Notes: generated by a model from the sequence alone, not told the origin. A stretch of 64,000 bases of DNA from Nereocystis luetkeana (GCA_031213475.1 JARUPZ010000017.1:2016669-2080668), one strand, 5' to 3'. Counted from the stretch's first letter, positions 20,610 through 30,927 are shown. A program made the numbers and translations.

Positions 20610-20962
20610 GTTTTTTTTGTTTTGTTTTTTTCTCATCCCCTTTATTATCTTCGCACATCTTCTTCTCTCTCTCCTTCCAACTCGTAACTCAGATCCGGGG
20701 TCACATAGCAGGCTCTTCTCCCCCCTTCCCGCTACGGTACGTGCCTTCATTTTTTATCGCGAGAAGATTTCAGCCTTTTCTTCCCTCGTCGACTCGCATC
20801 AAATTGTGCCTACCCACGCTGCAAGGCGCTCTCAACAATTAAATCATTTTTATTTTTATTTTTGCAAATAAAGTCAAATGTCCGACCCACCTGGGGCTCG
20901 AACCCAGGACTCAAACACAAGTAGAATTCGAGGTTAACCACTTGAACCACCGGGGCGACCGG
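20610..20962 (-). mobile_element. SINE-1, nearly full length
   Basis: On the minus strand it starts with the tRNA-like head (GGTCGCCCCGGTGGTTCAAG; B box GGTTCGAGCCC at 20893-20903) and runs through GTCGGACATTTGAC to GATGAGAAAAAAACAAAAC. It splits LINE-B between GTGCCTGTCGTAT and CATGGCATTGCATTG. Confidence 0.9.
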
Positions 20963-21023
20963 CCACATGATCAACATGGCATTGCATTGTCAACAGTAGT
21001 ACTCTTCTTAGGGCCCGTCTTAA

Positions 21024-21120
21024 TTAACCCCTTTAGTAACGCAGTCCCGTTTTGGGGACAAACTACTTGAAATTCGAGTGGATTGTCCCTTAAACGGGAC
21101 TGCGGTTCTAAAAGGGTTAA
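21024..21120. mobile_element. MITE-TTAA
   Basis: TTAACCCCTTTAGTAACGCA to GGTTCTAAAAGGGTTAA; TTAA present on both sides. Confidence 0.9.
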
Positions 21121-21944
21121 CGAGAAACCTTTTTCATGAGAATCGAATAGAAAAAATGAATTTGAGTTGATTTGAGTATAATTTCGTGAAAAAATTGCCT
21201 TTGGGTCCTATCGAGGAATAGAGCATTCGAACAGAAATCGAATAACGCACAAGGACAAGGACAAGGGTCCTTCCTACCAACCAACACCCGAGAGCAACCA
21301 ACGAGGCGAGCGATGGCCTCCGCCCTCCCCGGGGCGCCGCGGTCAGCGGCCGATTGTTTCTGCCAGCACCTACGAAAGAGGCTATCGCTCTTGAAACGTC
21401 TTGGGTGGCTGACGCAGCCCCGGAGCCCATCGCAGGCAGCAGCCACGAGGATACAGCGATCGAACTTCTGAGCGAAGTGCGAAGTCGTGACCTGGTCAGT
21501 GCTCCTGTGGTTCGCGAGGCAAAAAAGGGCGAAAAACTGGTTTTACGACGGCCTTGCCTTGTAAACTTTAAAAACGCCGCGGATGGTCTACTCTGTGCTA
21601 GGGGCCGTCGGATCTCGGGGTGCGACTGCTCCGGTGACCCTGTCTCTCGGGAAGGGTGGATCTCACTTGGGAAGCAGTCAACGACAAGGCTCACGTTTGC
21701 GTGGCTTGCTTCAGTTTCAGAAGCATTCCACGTCGAGTTGGACAAACTCCCCAATTTGAATAACACGAAAGAGCAAAATAATTCCCAAAAGACTTCTTGT
21801 CGAATTCGTCTTTTTTCGTTTTATTCGAATCAAACATCAACATGCCTGATGGGCGATTCATTTTTCGATCAATCAGATGCGAATCAAATCAAACGAAATA
21901 AATATTTGCGGAGAATCAATAAAAAAAGTGTATCGCTAAGATGG
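21121..21944. other. ORF-bearing spacer, no recognised gene
   Basis: A 409-codon plus-strand ORF (21354-22583) starts here, but from about codon 200 onward it is read through a LINE-B 3' end and an antisense SINE. Its first 200 codons match nothing I know. A 210-codon ORF overlaps it on the minus strand (21134-21766). I regard both as chance ORFs. Confidence 0.3.
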
Positions 21945-22170
21945 GCCCTCACTGCACAACAATGTCCTGTGGAAGTATCTCTGTGGCGTAATTTTGCTCG
22001 TAGTTTAGGGACCACAGAACTTGCATCTCTCTGTGTAAGACTTTCAAGAATCGGCACGGACGCTGGTTGTGCTGGATGCCGGAGGGGAGAAAGAACGAAT
22101 ATTGAAATACCATCTATATATGAGAAAATTGTGAAGCTCTCAGAACTGGGTTCTTTTGAGAACACACACA
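21945..22170 (+). mobile_element. LINE-B 3' end
   Basis: TATCTCTGTGGCGTAATTTT, GGACCACAGAACTTGCATCT, AGAATCGGCACGGACGCTGG and TTGTGCTGGATGCCGG are present in order, ending AGAAAGAACGAATATTGAAA. Confidence 0.75.
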
Positions 22171-22199
22171 CTCTGTGTTGTCTGGCACATCTCCCATCA

Positions 22200-22470
22200 T
22201 TTTTTTTTTTTTTCTCATCCCATTCATTATCTTCGCACATCTTCTTCTCTCTCTCCTTCCTACTCGTAACTCAGATCCGGGGTCACATAGCAGGCTCTTC
22301 TCCCCCCTTCCCGCTACGGTACGTGCCTTCATTTTTATCGCGAGAAGATTTCAGCATTTTCTTCCCTCGTCGACTCGCATCGACTTGTGCCTACCCACGC
22401 TGCAAGGCGCTCTCAACAAATGAATCCTTTTCATTTTTATTTTTGCAAATAAAGTCAAAGTCCGACCCAT
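22200..22470 (-). mobile_element. SINE-1, head truncated
   Basis: A T run at the left, then antisense SINE-1 body up to TTTGCAAATAAAGTCAAAGT and CCGACCC; the tRNA-like head is missing. Confidence 0.88.
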
Positions 22471-22640
22471 ACGCGGGGGGAACACGACACTTCTTCCTTT
22501 CATGTCCTTTTCTGTTCTATTCTCTCTCCCGATTCTTTTTTTGTTTATTCTTTCGTTTTCTCTCTTCGGTGGAATGTCTATAATATGTCGTGCCCGTCGT
22601 ATCTAGTACGAAGAACATCAGATTGCATAGTCAACTCTGC
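22471..22640 (+). mobile_element. LINE-B 3' untranslated fragment
   Basis: GCGGGGGGAACACGACACTT, a pyrimidine-rich run, then GGTGGAATGTCTATAATATG, TCGTGCCCGTCGTATCTAGT parallel 24120-24640. Confidence 0.6.
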
Positions 22641-22714
22641 TCGGCGGAAAAATAATTCATTACCACTCTATTATTTAATAATACCAGGTACATGTTGTTG
22701 TTTTGCCGTTGGCC

Positions 22715-22800
22715 TTTCTACCCAGCTCCATAGGTACACCCAGTGTCCGTTCTGATTCTTTGGTCGCAGACTTTGTGAGACCGAGAAAGACCGAAAAAAT
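22715..22800 (-). mobile_element. LINE-B-like 3' end, variant subfamily
   Basis: ACCCAGCTCCATAGGTACAC, CCAGTGTCCGTTCTGATTCT and GCAGACTTTGTGAGAC match 51618-51725 better than standard LINE-B. Confidence 0.5.
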
Positions 22801-22869
22801 GAAATTATCGCTGCTATGATAATGAAAAGTGCAGGCAGTAGCAGGAACCGTTTTGATTGAATAATACCC

Positions 22870-23092
22870 TGGTGGTAGTTGAGAGGATATACCCGCGGCC
22901 ATGTTAGTTCAGTTTTGCACATTGGTTTTATCTTGCGTGCGCTTTTTTCGTCTCGTGTATTTTGAGGCAACCGAATTTTCGATTTTTTTCGTTTTTCGGA
23001 TCTTCCTAGGGCTCCAGCACCTTTGTGTGACCACGGACTCCTTCGTCAGAGATTTAATGTGAGAACAACAACAACAACAACAACAACAATAA
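22870..23092 (+). mobile_element. LINE-A 3' end with (AAC)n tail, variant
   Basis: GGATATACCCGCGGCCATGT, GGCAACCGAATTTTCGATTT, GACCACGGACTCCTTCGTCA and TTTAATGTGAGAACAACAAC lead into (AAC)n at about 23064-23090. The same variant is seen inverted at 29685-29885. Confidence 0.85.
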
Positions 23093-23153
23093 ACGATCAT
23101 TCTGATTGGACAGAGTGGTATGCGCCACTACGGATTACATGATTATTCATTAT

Positions 23154-23256
23154 TACGGGGGGCCATAGTTAACAGGACCAAATATTCTTGGTAAAAATAG
23201 CGAAATATAGAGGTTTTTATGTATACCATAGGTCCTGTTAACTATGGTCCCCCGTA
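23154..23256. mobile_element. MITE-TA
   Basis: TACGGGGGGCCATAGTTAAC to GTTAACTATGGTCCCCCGTA. Confidence 0.93.
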
Positions 23257-23364
23257 AAAATAGTACAGAGGCTTATACAAGCCACGTCCGACCCTTCAAT
23301 TTCTGCCGTTCACGATTAATACTATCATTGGCCGAAGCAAGTTCGATTATTTGCCAAGCACAGG

Positions 23365-23425
23365 ACCAATCAACATATACAATAGTCTTACCAAGCACAG
23401 GATCGAAGCGCTGATCACTGCCATT
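23365..23425. repeat. fragment of the 13-kb foldback arm
   Basis: CTTACCAAGCACAGGATCGA, GCGCTGATCACTGCC parallels CTTACCAAGCACAGCATCCA, GCACTAATCACTGGC at 13485-13530. Confidence 0.55.
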
Positions 23426-23442
23426 CGGCTGGGGTTAGGGTT

Positions 23443-23534
23443 CACCCTTTTAGTACCGCCGTCCCGTTTTGGGGACAAACTACTTAGAATATGACTGGTT
23501 TGTCCCGAAAACGGGACTGCAGTCCTAAAAGGGT
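23443..23534. mobile_element. MITE-TTAA
   Basis: CACCCTTTTAGTACCGCCGT to ACTGCAGTCCTAAAAGGGTC; flanking TTAA worn away. Confidence 0.85.
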
Positions 23535-23579
23535 CGGTTGGGTCGCCTCTGTTAATATGAGTCAAGCATAGATAGGCGG

Positions 23580-23695
23580 TAGTGTGTGTGTTCTTCACAT
23601 TAAACCGTTATTTCTACCCGTCGACATCCAGATGTTCGTGCCGATTCTTCGATCCTAAGACTGAAAAGAGATACAGGTTCTGTGGTTACAACGTT
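23580..23695 (-). mobile_element. LINE-B 3' end
   Basis: GTGTGTGTGTTCTTCACATT, AAACCGTTATTTCTACCCGT, CGACATCCAG, then GGTTCTGTGGTTACAA. The (AC)n tail is at the low-coordinate side. Confidence 0.8.
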
Positions 23696-23696
23696 T

Positions 23697-24915
23697 TTCT
23701 TTCTTGCGCTGATTCTCCGTGATTTTCATATTATTTCTTTCTCTTCCTTTTCTGATTGATAAGCCGTATTAAAGGAGTCGTGTGGCGTGGTTGGATGACG
23801 AACCTGCTCTGCTCGTTTCGTATTGTCTGACGGCAAGGGGCTGGGCACAGTTGACGAACGCAGGGCGAAACGGCAGTCTGGATAGCAAGGTACCAGGCGG
23901 ATTCGCACGGAGAACCTCGCTATGGCTAAACTACTCGTACCACAAGCTGCTGCCGCCATCTGGAGGGTGCTTTGGGCTTTGGTCTGCCTGTTATTTTCCC
24001 CTTGTTATGCTTTCCTCGAATATTTGTCTTACTCTGTTTACAAGCAGTGGTGTCTTCGTCATGTTTTATTTTTTTTCCCAGCTCGTTCTTTTTCAAGTGT
24101 TGGCCACCTCGCCTGCGCGGGGGGGGCACGACAGATTGTTTCTTCTTGTTTTTCTTTCATTTGTTTTATTCTTCTCTTTCGATCTGTTTTCTTCGTTTGT
24201 GTTTTCTCTTTGATTGCTTTCCTTCGTTTCTCTATTTCACACGTTGCCGGCGTCCCCGGTGGCTTGGTAGATGGTCCGCGTGCCTATGAAGATCAATTTC
24301 GTGGGTTGAAGTCTCACCGAGTGCATGCTCGTGGCTTATTCTTGCAAAAAAATAAATTGATTAGCGGAAAGCGCGAGAGCGTGAGTTAGCTACATTCGAT
24401 AAAAATCGACGAGCAGTGGGAATGCTGAACCCTATGCGCGACAAAAAATGAAGGCACGTACCGGGGGGAAGAAGGGACGACACCTGTGACCACGGCTTGT
24501 CCAGAAGATCGCTGAGGGTAAAACCTCCTACCAGGTACGAGTTAGGCTGGAGAGCAAAAAGTGATGATTAAAAAAATAAATAAATAAAATAGAATGTCTA
24601 TGTCGTGCCTGTCGTATCTAGTATGATGACATGGCATTGCATTGCCCACTGCTGTGCTTATGGATACGAGTCTAATTAATATGTGTGTGTTCTTCCGTTC
24701 TTTCTACCCCTCGACATCCAGCACAACCAGTGTCCGTGTGAAGAACACACATACGTGGCAACGTAGTATCTCTGCAATATCTCTGTGGCGTAGCTTTCTG
24801 ACCACAGAACTTGTATCTCTTCTAATATTAGATTGAAGAATCGGCACGGACACTGGTTGTGCTGGATGTCGACGGGTAGAAAGAGCGGTTTAATGTGAAG
24901 AACACACACACACAG
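23697..24915 (+). mobile_element. LINE-B 3' region split by SINE-2
   Basis: 3' untranslated LINE-B at 23700-24240 parallels 19930-20240 and 50580-51000 (AAAGGAGTCGTGTGGCGTGG; GGTACCAGGCGGATTCG). It resumes after the SINE at 24595 with GAATGTCTATGTCGTGCCTG and ends GGTTTAATGTGAAGAACACA followed by (CA)n at 24915. A short minus-strand LINE-B end (about 24680-24755) interrupts the last part. Confidence 0.8.
24245..24590 (+). mobile_element. SINE-2, full length
   Basis: A tRNA-like head has A box TGGCTTGGTAGATGG at 24260-24274 and B-box-like GGTTGAAGTCTC at 24304-24315. The body has TCGACGAGCAGTGGGAATGC, ATGAAGGCACGTACCGGGGG, CACCTGTGACCACGGC, and the 3' end is AAAAAAATAAATAAATAAA. The body resembles SINE-1 while the head differs. 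TACCAGGTA at 24529-24537 is missing from the paralogue at about 25435. Confidence 0.8.
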
Positions 24916-24919
24916 ATTC

Positions 24920-25097
24920 TATTTTTTTTTGTTTTTTTTCTGCTCATCCCATTCAATATCTTCAAACATCTTCTTCTTCTCTCTCCTTCCAACTCGTAAC
25001 TCTGATCCGGGGTCACATAGCAGGCTCTTCTACCCCCTTCCCGCTACGGTACGTGCCTTCATTTTTATCGCGAGAAGATTTCAGCCTTTTCTTCGCT
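24920..25097 (-). mobile_element. SINE-1, 5'-truncated
   Basis: T-rich left end, then CTGCTCATCCCATTCAATAT, CTTCCAACTCGTAACTCTGA, TCGCGAGAAGATTTCAGCCT. It directly follows the LINE-B tail. Confidence 0.85.
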
Positions 25098-25295
25098 GTA
25101 CGTACTACTAAATGCAACCAGTAAGCTGTAGTATAGTACTCATTTTAATAGTACGAATCAAGTGGGACGTGGCTTACTTACTTACACCTCTACTGCTGTG
25201 CGTAGGCGCGCATAAACTTTGTTTGCTCCGTTTTTTCCACTGCGTAACAATTTTTTTGTACCCTGTACGAGTACGAGTATGTACATACGAGTACC

Positions 25296-25440
25296 GCATA
25301 ACACGGATAGTCGACGAGCAGTGGGAATATTGAACCCTAGGCGTACGCAGGATGAAAGAAAATGAAGGCCCGCACCCGGGGAGAGACGGGACTACACCTG
25401 TGACCAAGGCTTGTCCAGGAAAAGACGGCTGATGAGAGGG
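25296..25440 (+). mobile_element. SINE-2 body fragment
   Basis: GTCGACGAGCAGTGGGAATA, GGCCCGCACCCGGGGAG, CACCTGTGACCAAGGCTTGT, CCAGGAAAAGACGG; no head and no A tail. Confidence 0.75.
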
Positions 25441-25458
25441 TCAAAAACTCTCACGAGT

Positions 25459-25553
25459 TGACCGTTTTAGGACTGCAGTCCCGTTTTGAGCACAAACTAC
25501 TTAGAATTTGAATTACTTGGGCCAGAAACGGTACTGCGGTACTAAAAGGGTTA
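25459..25553. mobile_element. MITE-TTAA
   Basis: TTGACCGTTTTAGGACTGCA to ACTGCGGTACTAAAAGGGTT, A. Confidence 0.8.
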
Positions 25554-25617
25554 TTAATAATAGTGGGAAGTGAAAGTACAGCAGTATAATAAATCGATTG
25601 CAAAAAACGGACGACGG

Positions 25618-25902
25618 ATGACCGTCATTTGCTGTTTGATTGTAGCCCTGATTGTATGCCACGCCAGGGAGGTATCTGCTACTGATCTGCCACTCGATAC
25701 CGATCGCAAAACACAACACGGTTTGTCACTCGCTCGTTCGGTCACAGCATGTACAGACAGACGCACAGCCGAACCAGATGAAACCGCACCTACTACTGCT
25801 TCTGGAGATCGGGTACAGGTGCCGGGATGCAAACAAGGCTCTGACCAAATGACTGACCTTCTGTCGCCCAGGCTGCCGTCGATCCCAGAATTGCGAGATT
25901 GA
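25618..25902 (+). CDS. candidate secreted small protein, weak
   Basis: An ORF open from 25570 has an internal ATG at 25618 giving MTVICCLIVALIVCHAREVS then ATDLP, a plausible signal peptide. About 70 polar residues follow before the stop, with scattered Cys (CTDRR, PGCKQG). No domain was recognised and no repeat covers it, so a single-exon small secreted protein or a first exon is possible. No supporting promoter, poly(A) or splice evidence can be judged. The next features on each side are MITE-TTAA and unique DNA. Confidence 0.2.
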   Translation: MTVICCLIVALIVCHAREVSATDLPLDTDRKTQHGLSLARSVTACTDRRTAEPDETAPTTASGDRVQVPGCKQGSDQMTDLLSPRLPSIPELRD

Positions 25903-26384
25903 GCACGTCTACCGCCGGCTAGCTTCGTATAGTACCACGCCCCGCCCACATTCGGAGGGGATCAGGGTAGGCGCTCGTATGTACGCCACAGAGAGAGCTT
26001 CGCTTGCTGCCTGGCTAGCCCTTCTTCCTGTGGTGTGTGGTATCCCAAATCTCGAATTTATTAATAATAAGGTGAAATATGCCATTAATAGGTGACTGTG
26101 GTTTGACTCCCTTGACTGACGGACCGGTAAGCGTAGACATCAAACATTATCAGACGAACAGTTTGGCCTTGACGCGTCCTTACAGAAGGTTTTGTACCAT
26201 CTATTGCGGCGTACTGCACAAGGGACACGGGGTGTTCTGCATCAATGGCTGCCGAGCTCGCCCCTCTGTGTAGATCCAGTACACCAACCACTGCCACACC
26301 GCCAAGTCGCCAAGCCGCCACAAACCACAACTCAACACCGCCGCCATCTACGAGTACTACTTGTAGCTCCATACTGCCGCGCTC

Positions 26385-26520
26385 GCTGCTGTTACTACGC
26401 CTACCGCAGTTTGTTGTACAAGATAGCTTTTGTGACCACAGAGAGCTTGTACACCTGACACTCTCGGTGTGTGTGTGCTGGATGTCGACGGGTACAAAGG
26501 ACGGAACAAGAACACCCACC
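26385..26520 (+). mobile_element. LINE-B 3' end, short
   Basis: TTTTGTGACCACAGAGAGCT, CTCGGTGTGTGTGTGCTGGA and TGTCGACGGGTACAAAGGAC match the LINE-B block but end AGAACACCCACCGC. Confidence 0.6.
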
Positions 26521-26624
26521 GCTAGGAATATGTGAAAACTTTGACTGCGATCCATCCCGATCAGCACTGCCTCCACTCAGGCAGTTTTCCCTGAACTCGT
26601 GGATCGCGGCGTGGGCGATGTCGA

Positions 26625-27011
26625 TCAGGATTGATTGACTGTCCCCCGATATGAAATCCAAGCAAAACTTATACCAGGTACCAGGTAGCTACTATTAATA
26701 CTACTACTGCTTGCTGTACGTACTGTACGTACGTACGACGTGTCGGTTCCATGTCGACTTCGTCCATCATGATCATCCGCCCAAGACAAGCCCCCCCCGG
26801 TCGAACCCTCGACCTCAAAACTGACTCCCGAATCGGCAACCGAAATGTGGTCAGTGTCGGAGTCGTTCGGAAACCAACATACGAGTAGAACACTTGAGTC
26901 GCCTTCATCCGAAATGTCAATGCGCGTAGCCCGCCGACCTGATGAGTCTATCCCCACAGCCGAGTCTCCCTCGCCACCCTCCGCACCTCCACCCCTGACC
27001 ATCCAGGTCAT
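26625..27011 (-). CDS. unrecognised acidic ORF, weak
   Basis: 128 codons beginning MTWMVRGGGAEGGEGDSAVG, rich in Asp, Gly and Ser. It ends across a stretch holding two overlapping TACCAGGTA motifs, GTACGTACGTACG and TATTAATA, which shows that the downstream third is repeat-derived. No family was recognised. Confidence 0.12.
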   Translation of the reverse strand: MTWMVRGGGAEGGEGDSAVGIDSSGRRATRIDISDEGDSSVLLVCWFPNDSDTDHISVADSGVSFEVEGSTGGGLSWADDHDGRSRHGTDTSYVRTVRTASSSSINSSYLVPGISFAWISYRGTVNQS

Positions 27012-27175
27012 CTATTCAATATCCGTGCCTTTTCCTAGACAGAGACAAGCTCGCGACAGAAAATTGTAGAAGTTATACGATACGAAAGGTTCCTGCGCTG
27101 TGGCGCGCGTCGCTTCGGTAATGATCTATTTATTTGAATAGCACTGCAAAAACCGATCTCAATTAATTCGATCCC

Positions 27176-27420
27176 AAAAAAAGGGATTCAATTGTTTAGA
27201 GCGCCTTGCAGCGTGGGTAGGCACAATTCGATGCGAGTCGACGAGGGAAGAAAAGGCTGAAATCTTCTCGCGATAAAAAATGAAGGCACGTACCGTAGCG
27301 GGAAGGGGGGAGAAGAGCCTGCTATGTGACCCCGGATCTGAGTTACGAGTTGGAAGGAGAGAGAGAAGAAGATGTGCGAAGATAATGAATGGGATGAGAA
27401 AAAAAAAAAAAAAAAAAAAT
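27176..27420 (+). mobile_element. SINE-1, head truncated
   Basis: Starts GGGATTCAATTGTTTAGAGC, continues through AAATCTTCTCGCGATAAA and ends GATGAG followed by about 20 A. Confidence 0.88.
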
Positions 27421-27686
27421 CATCCTGGAATACCGCTGTTGTTGGTGTGCCCTGCGGCTGGTAGCACTTCATTTGAAACCGAACTGTTGTTCCTGTATCG
27501 CCGGGATTGCCCCTGGGTTGTTGTGTGCTCGGAGTCTCTGCCGGCTGGCAGCTTTCTAATCTGTCGCCTGTACCGGTCCAGCTGGCGGGGCATCTATCGT
27601 TATCGGTACTAATGACGAGGCTGAGAATGAAAACAACGCATCTTCTATAATACCAGGTATATGACAATACAACAACCGCCAGCATG

Positions 27687-28012
27687 CTGGTCGCCCCGGT
27701 GGTTCAAAAATTCTACTTGTTTGAGTTCTGGGTTCGAGCCCCAGGTGGGTCGGACTTTGACTTTATTTGCAAAAATAAAAAAGGACTCAATTGTTGAGAG
27801 CGCCTTGCAGCGTAGGTAGGCACAATTCGATGCGAGTCGACGAGGGAAGAAAAGGCTGAAATCTTCTCGCGATAAAAACGAAGGCACGTACCGTAGCGGG
27901 AAGGGGGGAGAAGAGCCTGCTATGTGACCCCGGATCTGAGTTACGAGTTGGAAGGAGAGAGAGAAAAAGATGTGCGAAGATAATGAATGGGATGAGAAAA
28001 AAATAAAAAAAA
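27687..28012 (+). mobile_element. SINE-1, full length with small head deletion
   Basis: Head GGTCGCCCCGGTGGTTCAA, then directly AAATTCTACTTGTTTGAG, so about 13 bases after the A box are missing relative to 59931. B box GGTTCGAGCCC at 27731-27741. Body and A-rich end are intact. Confidence 0.92.
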
Positions 28013-28249
28013 GCGCTGTTTTAGCTTGATGAAGTTAGGAGCTTCACCCCCGGTAGAGCTCTGTCACGTTCGTCATCCCCAATCCTCTAGTAGTCGTAGT
28101 CGTTTGTGGAAGAGTCTGGTGCATCATCACTTTTAATACCAACAAGAAGCAGAAAAAATATTGTCGGATGTTGAAGGCCCTTAGATGTTATTGTATTTTG
28201 TTTTTTCCTGAAATTTCGGCATTTATTTCACCAATTTCAGCGAGGGTTA

Positions 28250-28380
28250 AATCTTATCGAGGGCTGTTTTTCAGTTTGTTCAGTATTTTCCCGAAATTTC
28301 GGTAGTTTCCCGAAATTATTTCGGGAAAAGCCCGAGCTGTGCCACCACTCGCGAGCGCACAGAGCTGACTGGGGTCGTTC
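28250..28380. repeat. dispersed repeat J (partner 31400-31620, inverted)
   Basis: CCCGAAATTATTTCGGGAAA and GTGCCACCACTCGCGAGCGC, ACAGAGCTGACTGGGGTCG are found inverted at 31415-31615, where about 95 extra bases separate the two blocks. Confidence 0.75.
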
Positions 28381-28599
28381 CTAAGGTCATTCACGTATTG
28401 TATTTCGTTTTTTCATGAAATTCGGCATTTATTTCACCAAATTCAGCGAGTGCCTCACTCAGTATGCTGGAGAAATAATCGTCCACCCGGCACAGAACCG
28501 TCCCTACAGCAACTGCGCACGCGGAACCCATGCGTGCGGTGGCCCTAAAGCTCCCTCGATGCATCGGCTGGCGAAAACGAAAACGCGAAGATCACATTT

Positions 28600-29024
28600 T
28601 ATCCTATGCTAGCGCGCTTCTCAGGACAAAATCTGAAAGCGTTGAGACGACGTACGCAGACGTAGGCTCTTGTTTGCGGGATTTGTGACACGCATGGGAG
28701 AGGAGCGTTTGCCGAAGAGGGTGATGTTTGGCAAGATGGTTGGGGGTAAGGGGTTACTCTGGAGGACAGGAGTGGGACTGGATGAGGTACTTTGAGGAGG
28801 ACCTCAAGGATTTCGGCATCAAGCTCGAAGAGTGGCGCGAGGCAGCACAGAAAGCCGGCAGATGGTTCCGACGGGTCGAGGAAGGGGGGGAGGCCTTCAT
28901 GCGGAACTGGCATACGGATGAGAAAGAGGCCTCGGCAGAACGGCAAAGGATAGCTGAAACCACGACCACAACCGTTGACGCCAACGCGTGTGCGCAGAAT
29001 GGCAGGGAAGAGGGGGGGGGGTGA
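28600..29024 (+). pseudogene. LINE-A ORF C-terminus, degraded
   Basis: Alignable to the minus-strand ORF 33249-33689. The frame changes around 28740-28760 relative to that copy (GGGGTAAGGGGTTACTCTGG against GGGGTAAGGGTTACTCCGG), a one-base gain. It ends in a G run near 29010-29060. Confidence 0.75.
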
Positions 29025-29684
29025 AAGGGGGACGAGGGGGAATGGGGGGGGGGGGGGGGGGAGGCGGTCTGCCCAACAGACTGAAGCCTGGGTAAGGCCA
29101 TCATCGTCATGATGCACTCCCTTCTTTGGGACCCAAGTAACTAGCATGGTGCCACCCCTGGGCAACTTTGCGTGTCTGTATGCTCCAGCGCCTGCCTTTC
29201 GTATCTTATTTCCCCCCCTCCCGTGTTTGTCCCTTTTTGACCCTTCTTTTTCATCTTTCTTTCTTTCCCGTTTGTACCTCTTTGTGTCTCTGTTTGTATT
29301 TCCCGTTTTGCTTTTTTTGCTTTTTGCGGTCTGTTTTTGTTTTGCTTTTGCTTCGCTTCATCTTCTTTTCTTGTTTTTTGTCTGCTAGTCTCTTTTTTTT
29401 GCTTCCCTGCGGTCCTTAGAGGTGGAGTGCATATATATGCTTGTTTTTGTTTTTTGCCTCTGTTTTACACCCCTCGCGATGCGTGGGAGCCTGAAATCTG
29501 CGAAAGATTGCGCATTCTCTGTTGTGTCCGTTCTTGATTTCTTGCTTTATATTGCTTCCTTGCCTGACTTGATTTTTTTTTCTCTCTCTGCCCTCTTGGA
29601 TGTGTGTTTTTTTTTCGATTTTTTATTTCGATTTTTCGACGTCGAGTTGTTATTTTCATCCTGTCTATTTTTTCTTGGTAGTAT

Positions 29685-30927
29685 TGTTCTTGTTGTTCTC
29701 ACATTAACTCTCAGACGAAGGAGTCCGTGGTCACACAAAGGTGCTGGAGTCCTAGGAAGATCCGAAAAAAAAAAAAAAAACGAAAATTCGGCTGCCTCCA
29801 AATACACGAGACGAAGAAAGCGCAAACGAGCTAAAACCAATGTGCAAACTGAACTAACATGGCCGCGGGTATATCCTCTCAACTAAAACATAGAGTACCC
29901 CCGTTCCCACCACTAACCAACTCGTGGCTGCTGACTACAGCGGATGCTGTCTGAAGTGCTGCCTGCACCGTACGAAACGCACGGTAGTCGTGAAAACGAA
30001 AGAGGAACACACCTGCCTGTTATCTGGAGTGCTGTCAGAGTGAAGACTCGCGGATATGCAGTGAAAAAAGGAGCAATCGAACCTTACTACCACACGAATA
30101 TCAACGATCGCCATCTCTTCCTGGACTGTCTGACACAAAAAGGTGCCGCACAGTTATGATACCACGTCCCTGATAATTGCGTAGGTTATTCCCCATGAAG
30201 GGTATACAACTCGTTAAACTACAAAGACCAGTGACGAGTACCGGTAGATACTATTCTGCCTCGTTCGTGAAGAACAATACCAGGAAACAACAAACTATGA
30301 CTGCTTCTCTCGTGATGATAGTGTGCGCGCAAATCATGGGTCTCCATGCACCGTCTTCCTGCCGCTCTTCATGGCCGCATCATCGCCTTGGCCCAATCCA
30401 CCCGCTCCTTCGCGCGTGCACTCGTTGCCATTCCCTTCCAGTCGTTTCCCTTTCTCCGTCATCCTGAAAAACAAAATGCTCCTCACACTTGCGGTTCTGA
30501 TCTGAAAAACAAAATTCTCGCGCAGGGGGAGGTCAATCCGTCTCTTCCCCGCACGTCGACGCTCAGTCTCCCTCCTCCCTCGTCGTCGAATCCAGCCTCC
30601 TGCCGGCGCAATAGACTGTGCCGTAGTGTGGCCTGTGGTGGCGCCTGCCTCCGCGTACGGACACCCCGATTGAGCATTGCTGCTCTGCCGCAGCTGCCTA
30701 AAAAAGACGCGCGAATCGTAGGTGTCCGTGCCTGACGCACCACGTACGACCCAACTCTACTGCCGCCTGAGCCTCGCGGCCACAGGCAGCAGCAAGAAGG
30801 TATCACTCCTTGAGGGTGAGTCCGGCCTTACACCCGCCAGAAAGACCTACCCCACTCGCTATTGGCCGGATAGGGCATGCCTCGCAGCATTCCTTGCCGA
30901 GGCAGCGAGGGGAACGGACACTGTAGC
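29685..30927 (-). mobile_element. inverted LINE fragment with target duplication
   Basis: On the minus strand it ends GTTAATGTGAGAACAACAAG at 29685. It is bounded by AGTAT at 29680-29684 and AGTAT at 30928-30932, where the host LINE-A resumes. The first 200 bases match the variant LINE-A end at 22870-23092. The remaining kilobase is presumably its upstream part but matches nothing else here, and the ORFs in it (for example 30483-30806 minus) are unrecognised. Confidence 0.7.

Larger units (their letters stand above)
19003..21000 (+). mobile_element. LINE-B copy split by two MITEs and a SINE
   Basis: The first 730 bases are the decayed C-terminal part of the ORF, alignable to 49775-50475 (shared TTTGCCAAGCTTCGAACGGC and CGGTTCATGGTGAAGTGGCA). 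The 3' untranslated part continues at 19870-20220 and 20362-20605 and ends with CATGGCATTGCATTGTCAAC after 20963. Insertions: MITE-TA at 19740, MITE-TA at 20226, SINE-1 at 20610. The true 3' tail is missing. TACCAGGTA at 19359-19367 is absent from the paralogue at 50118. Confidence 0.75.

Noticed and set aside
21134-21766. 210-codon minus-strand ORF
   Set aside because: No recognisable domain, overlaps another ORF, and one end runs into AT-rich spacer.
21354-22583. Longest ORF in the window (409 codons, plus strand)
   Set aside because: Its second half is read through a LINE-B 3' end and an antisense SINE-1; the first half has no recognisable domain and is overlapped by an ORF on the other strand.
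26085-26576. 163-codon minus-strand ORF
   Set aside because: It covers an antisense LINE-B 3' end and a satellite-like unit; nothing recognisable remains.
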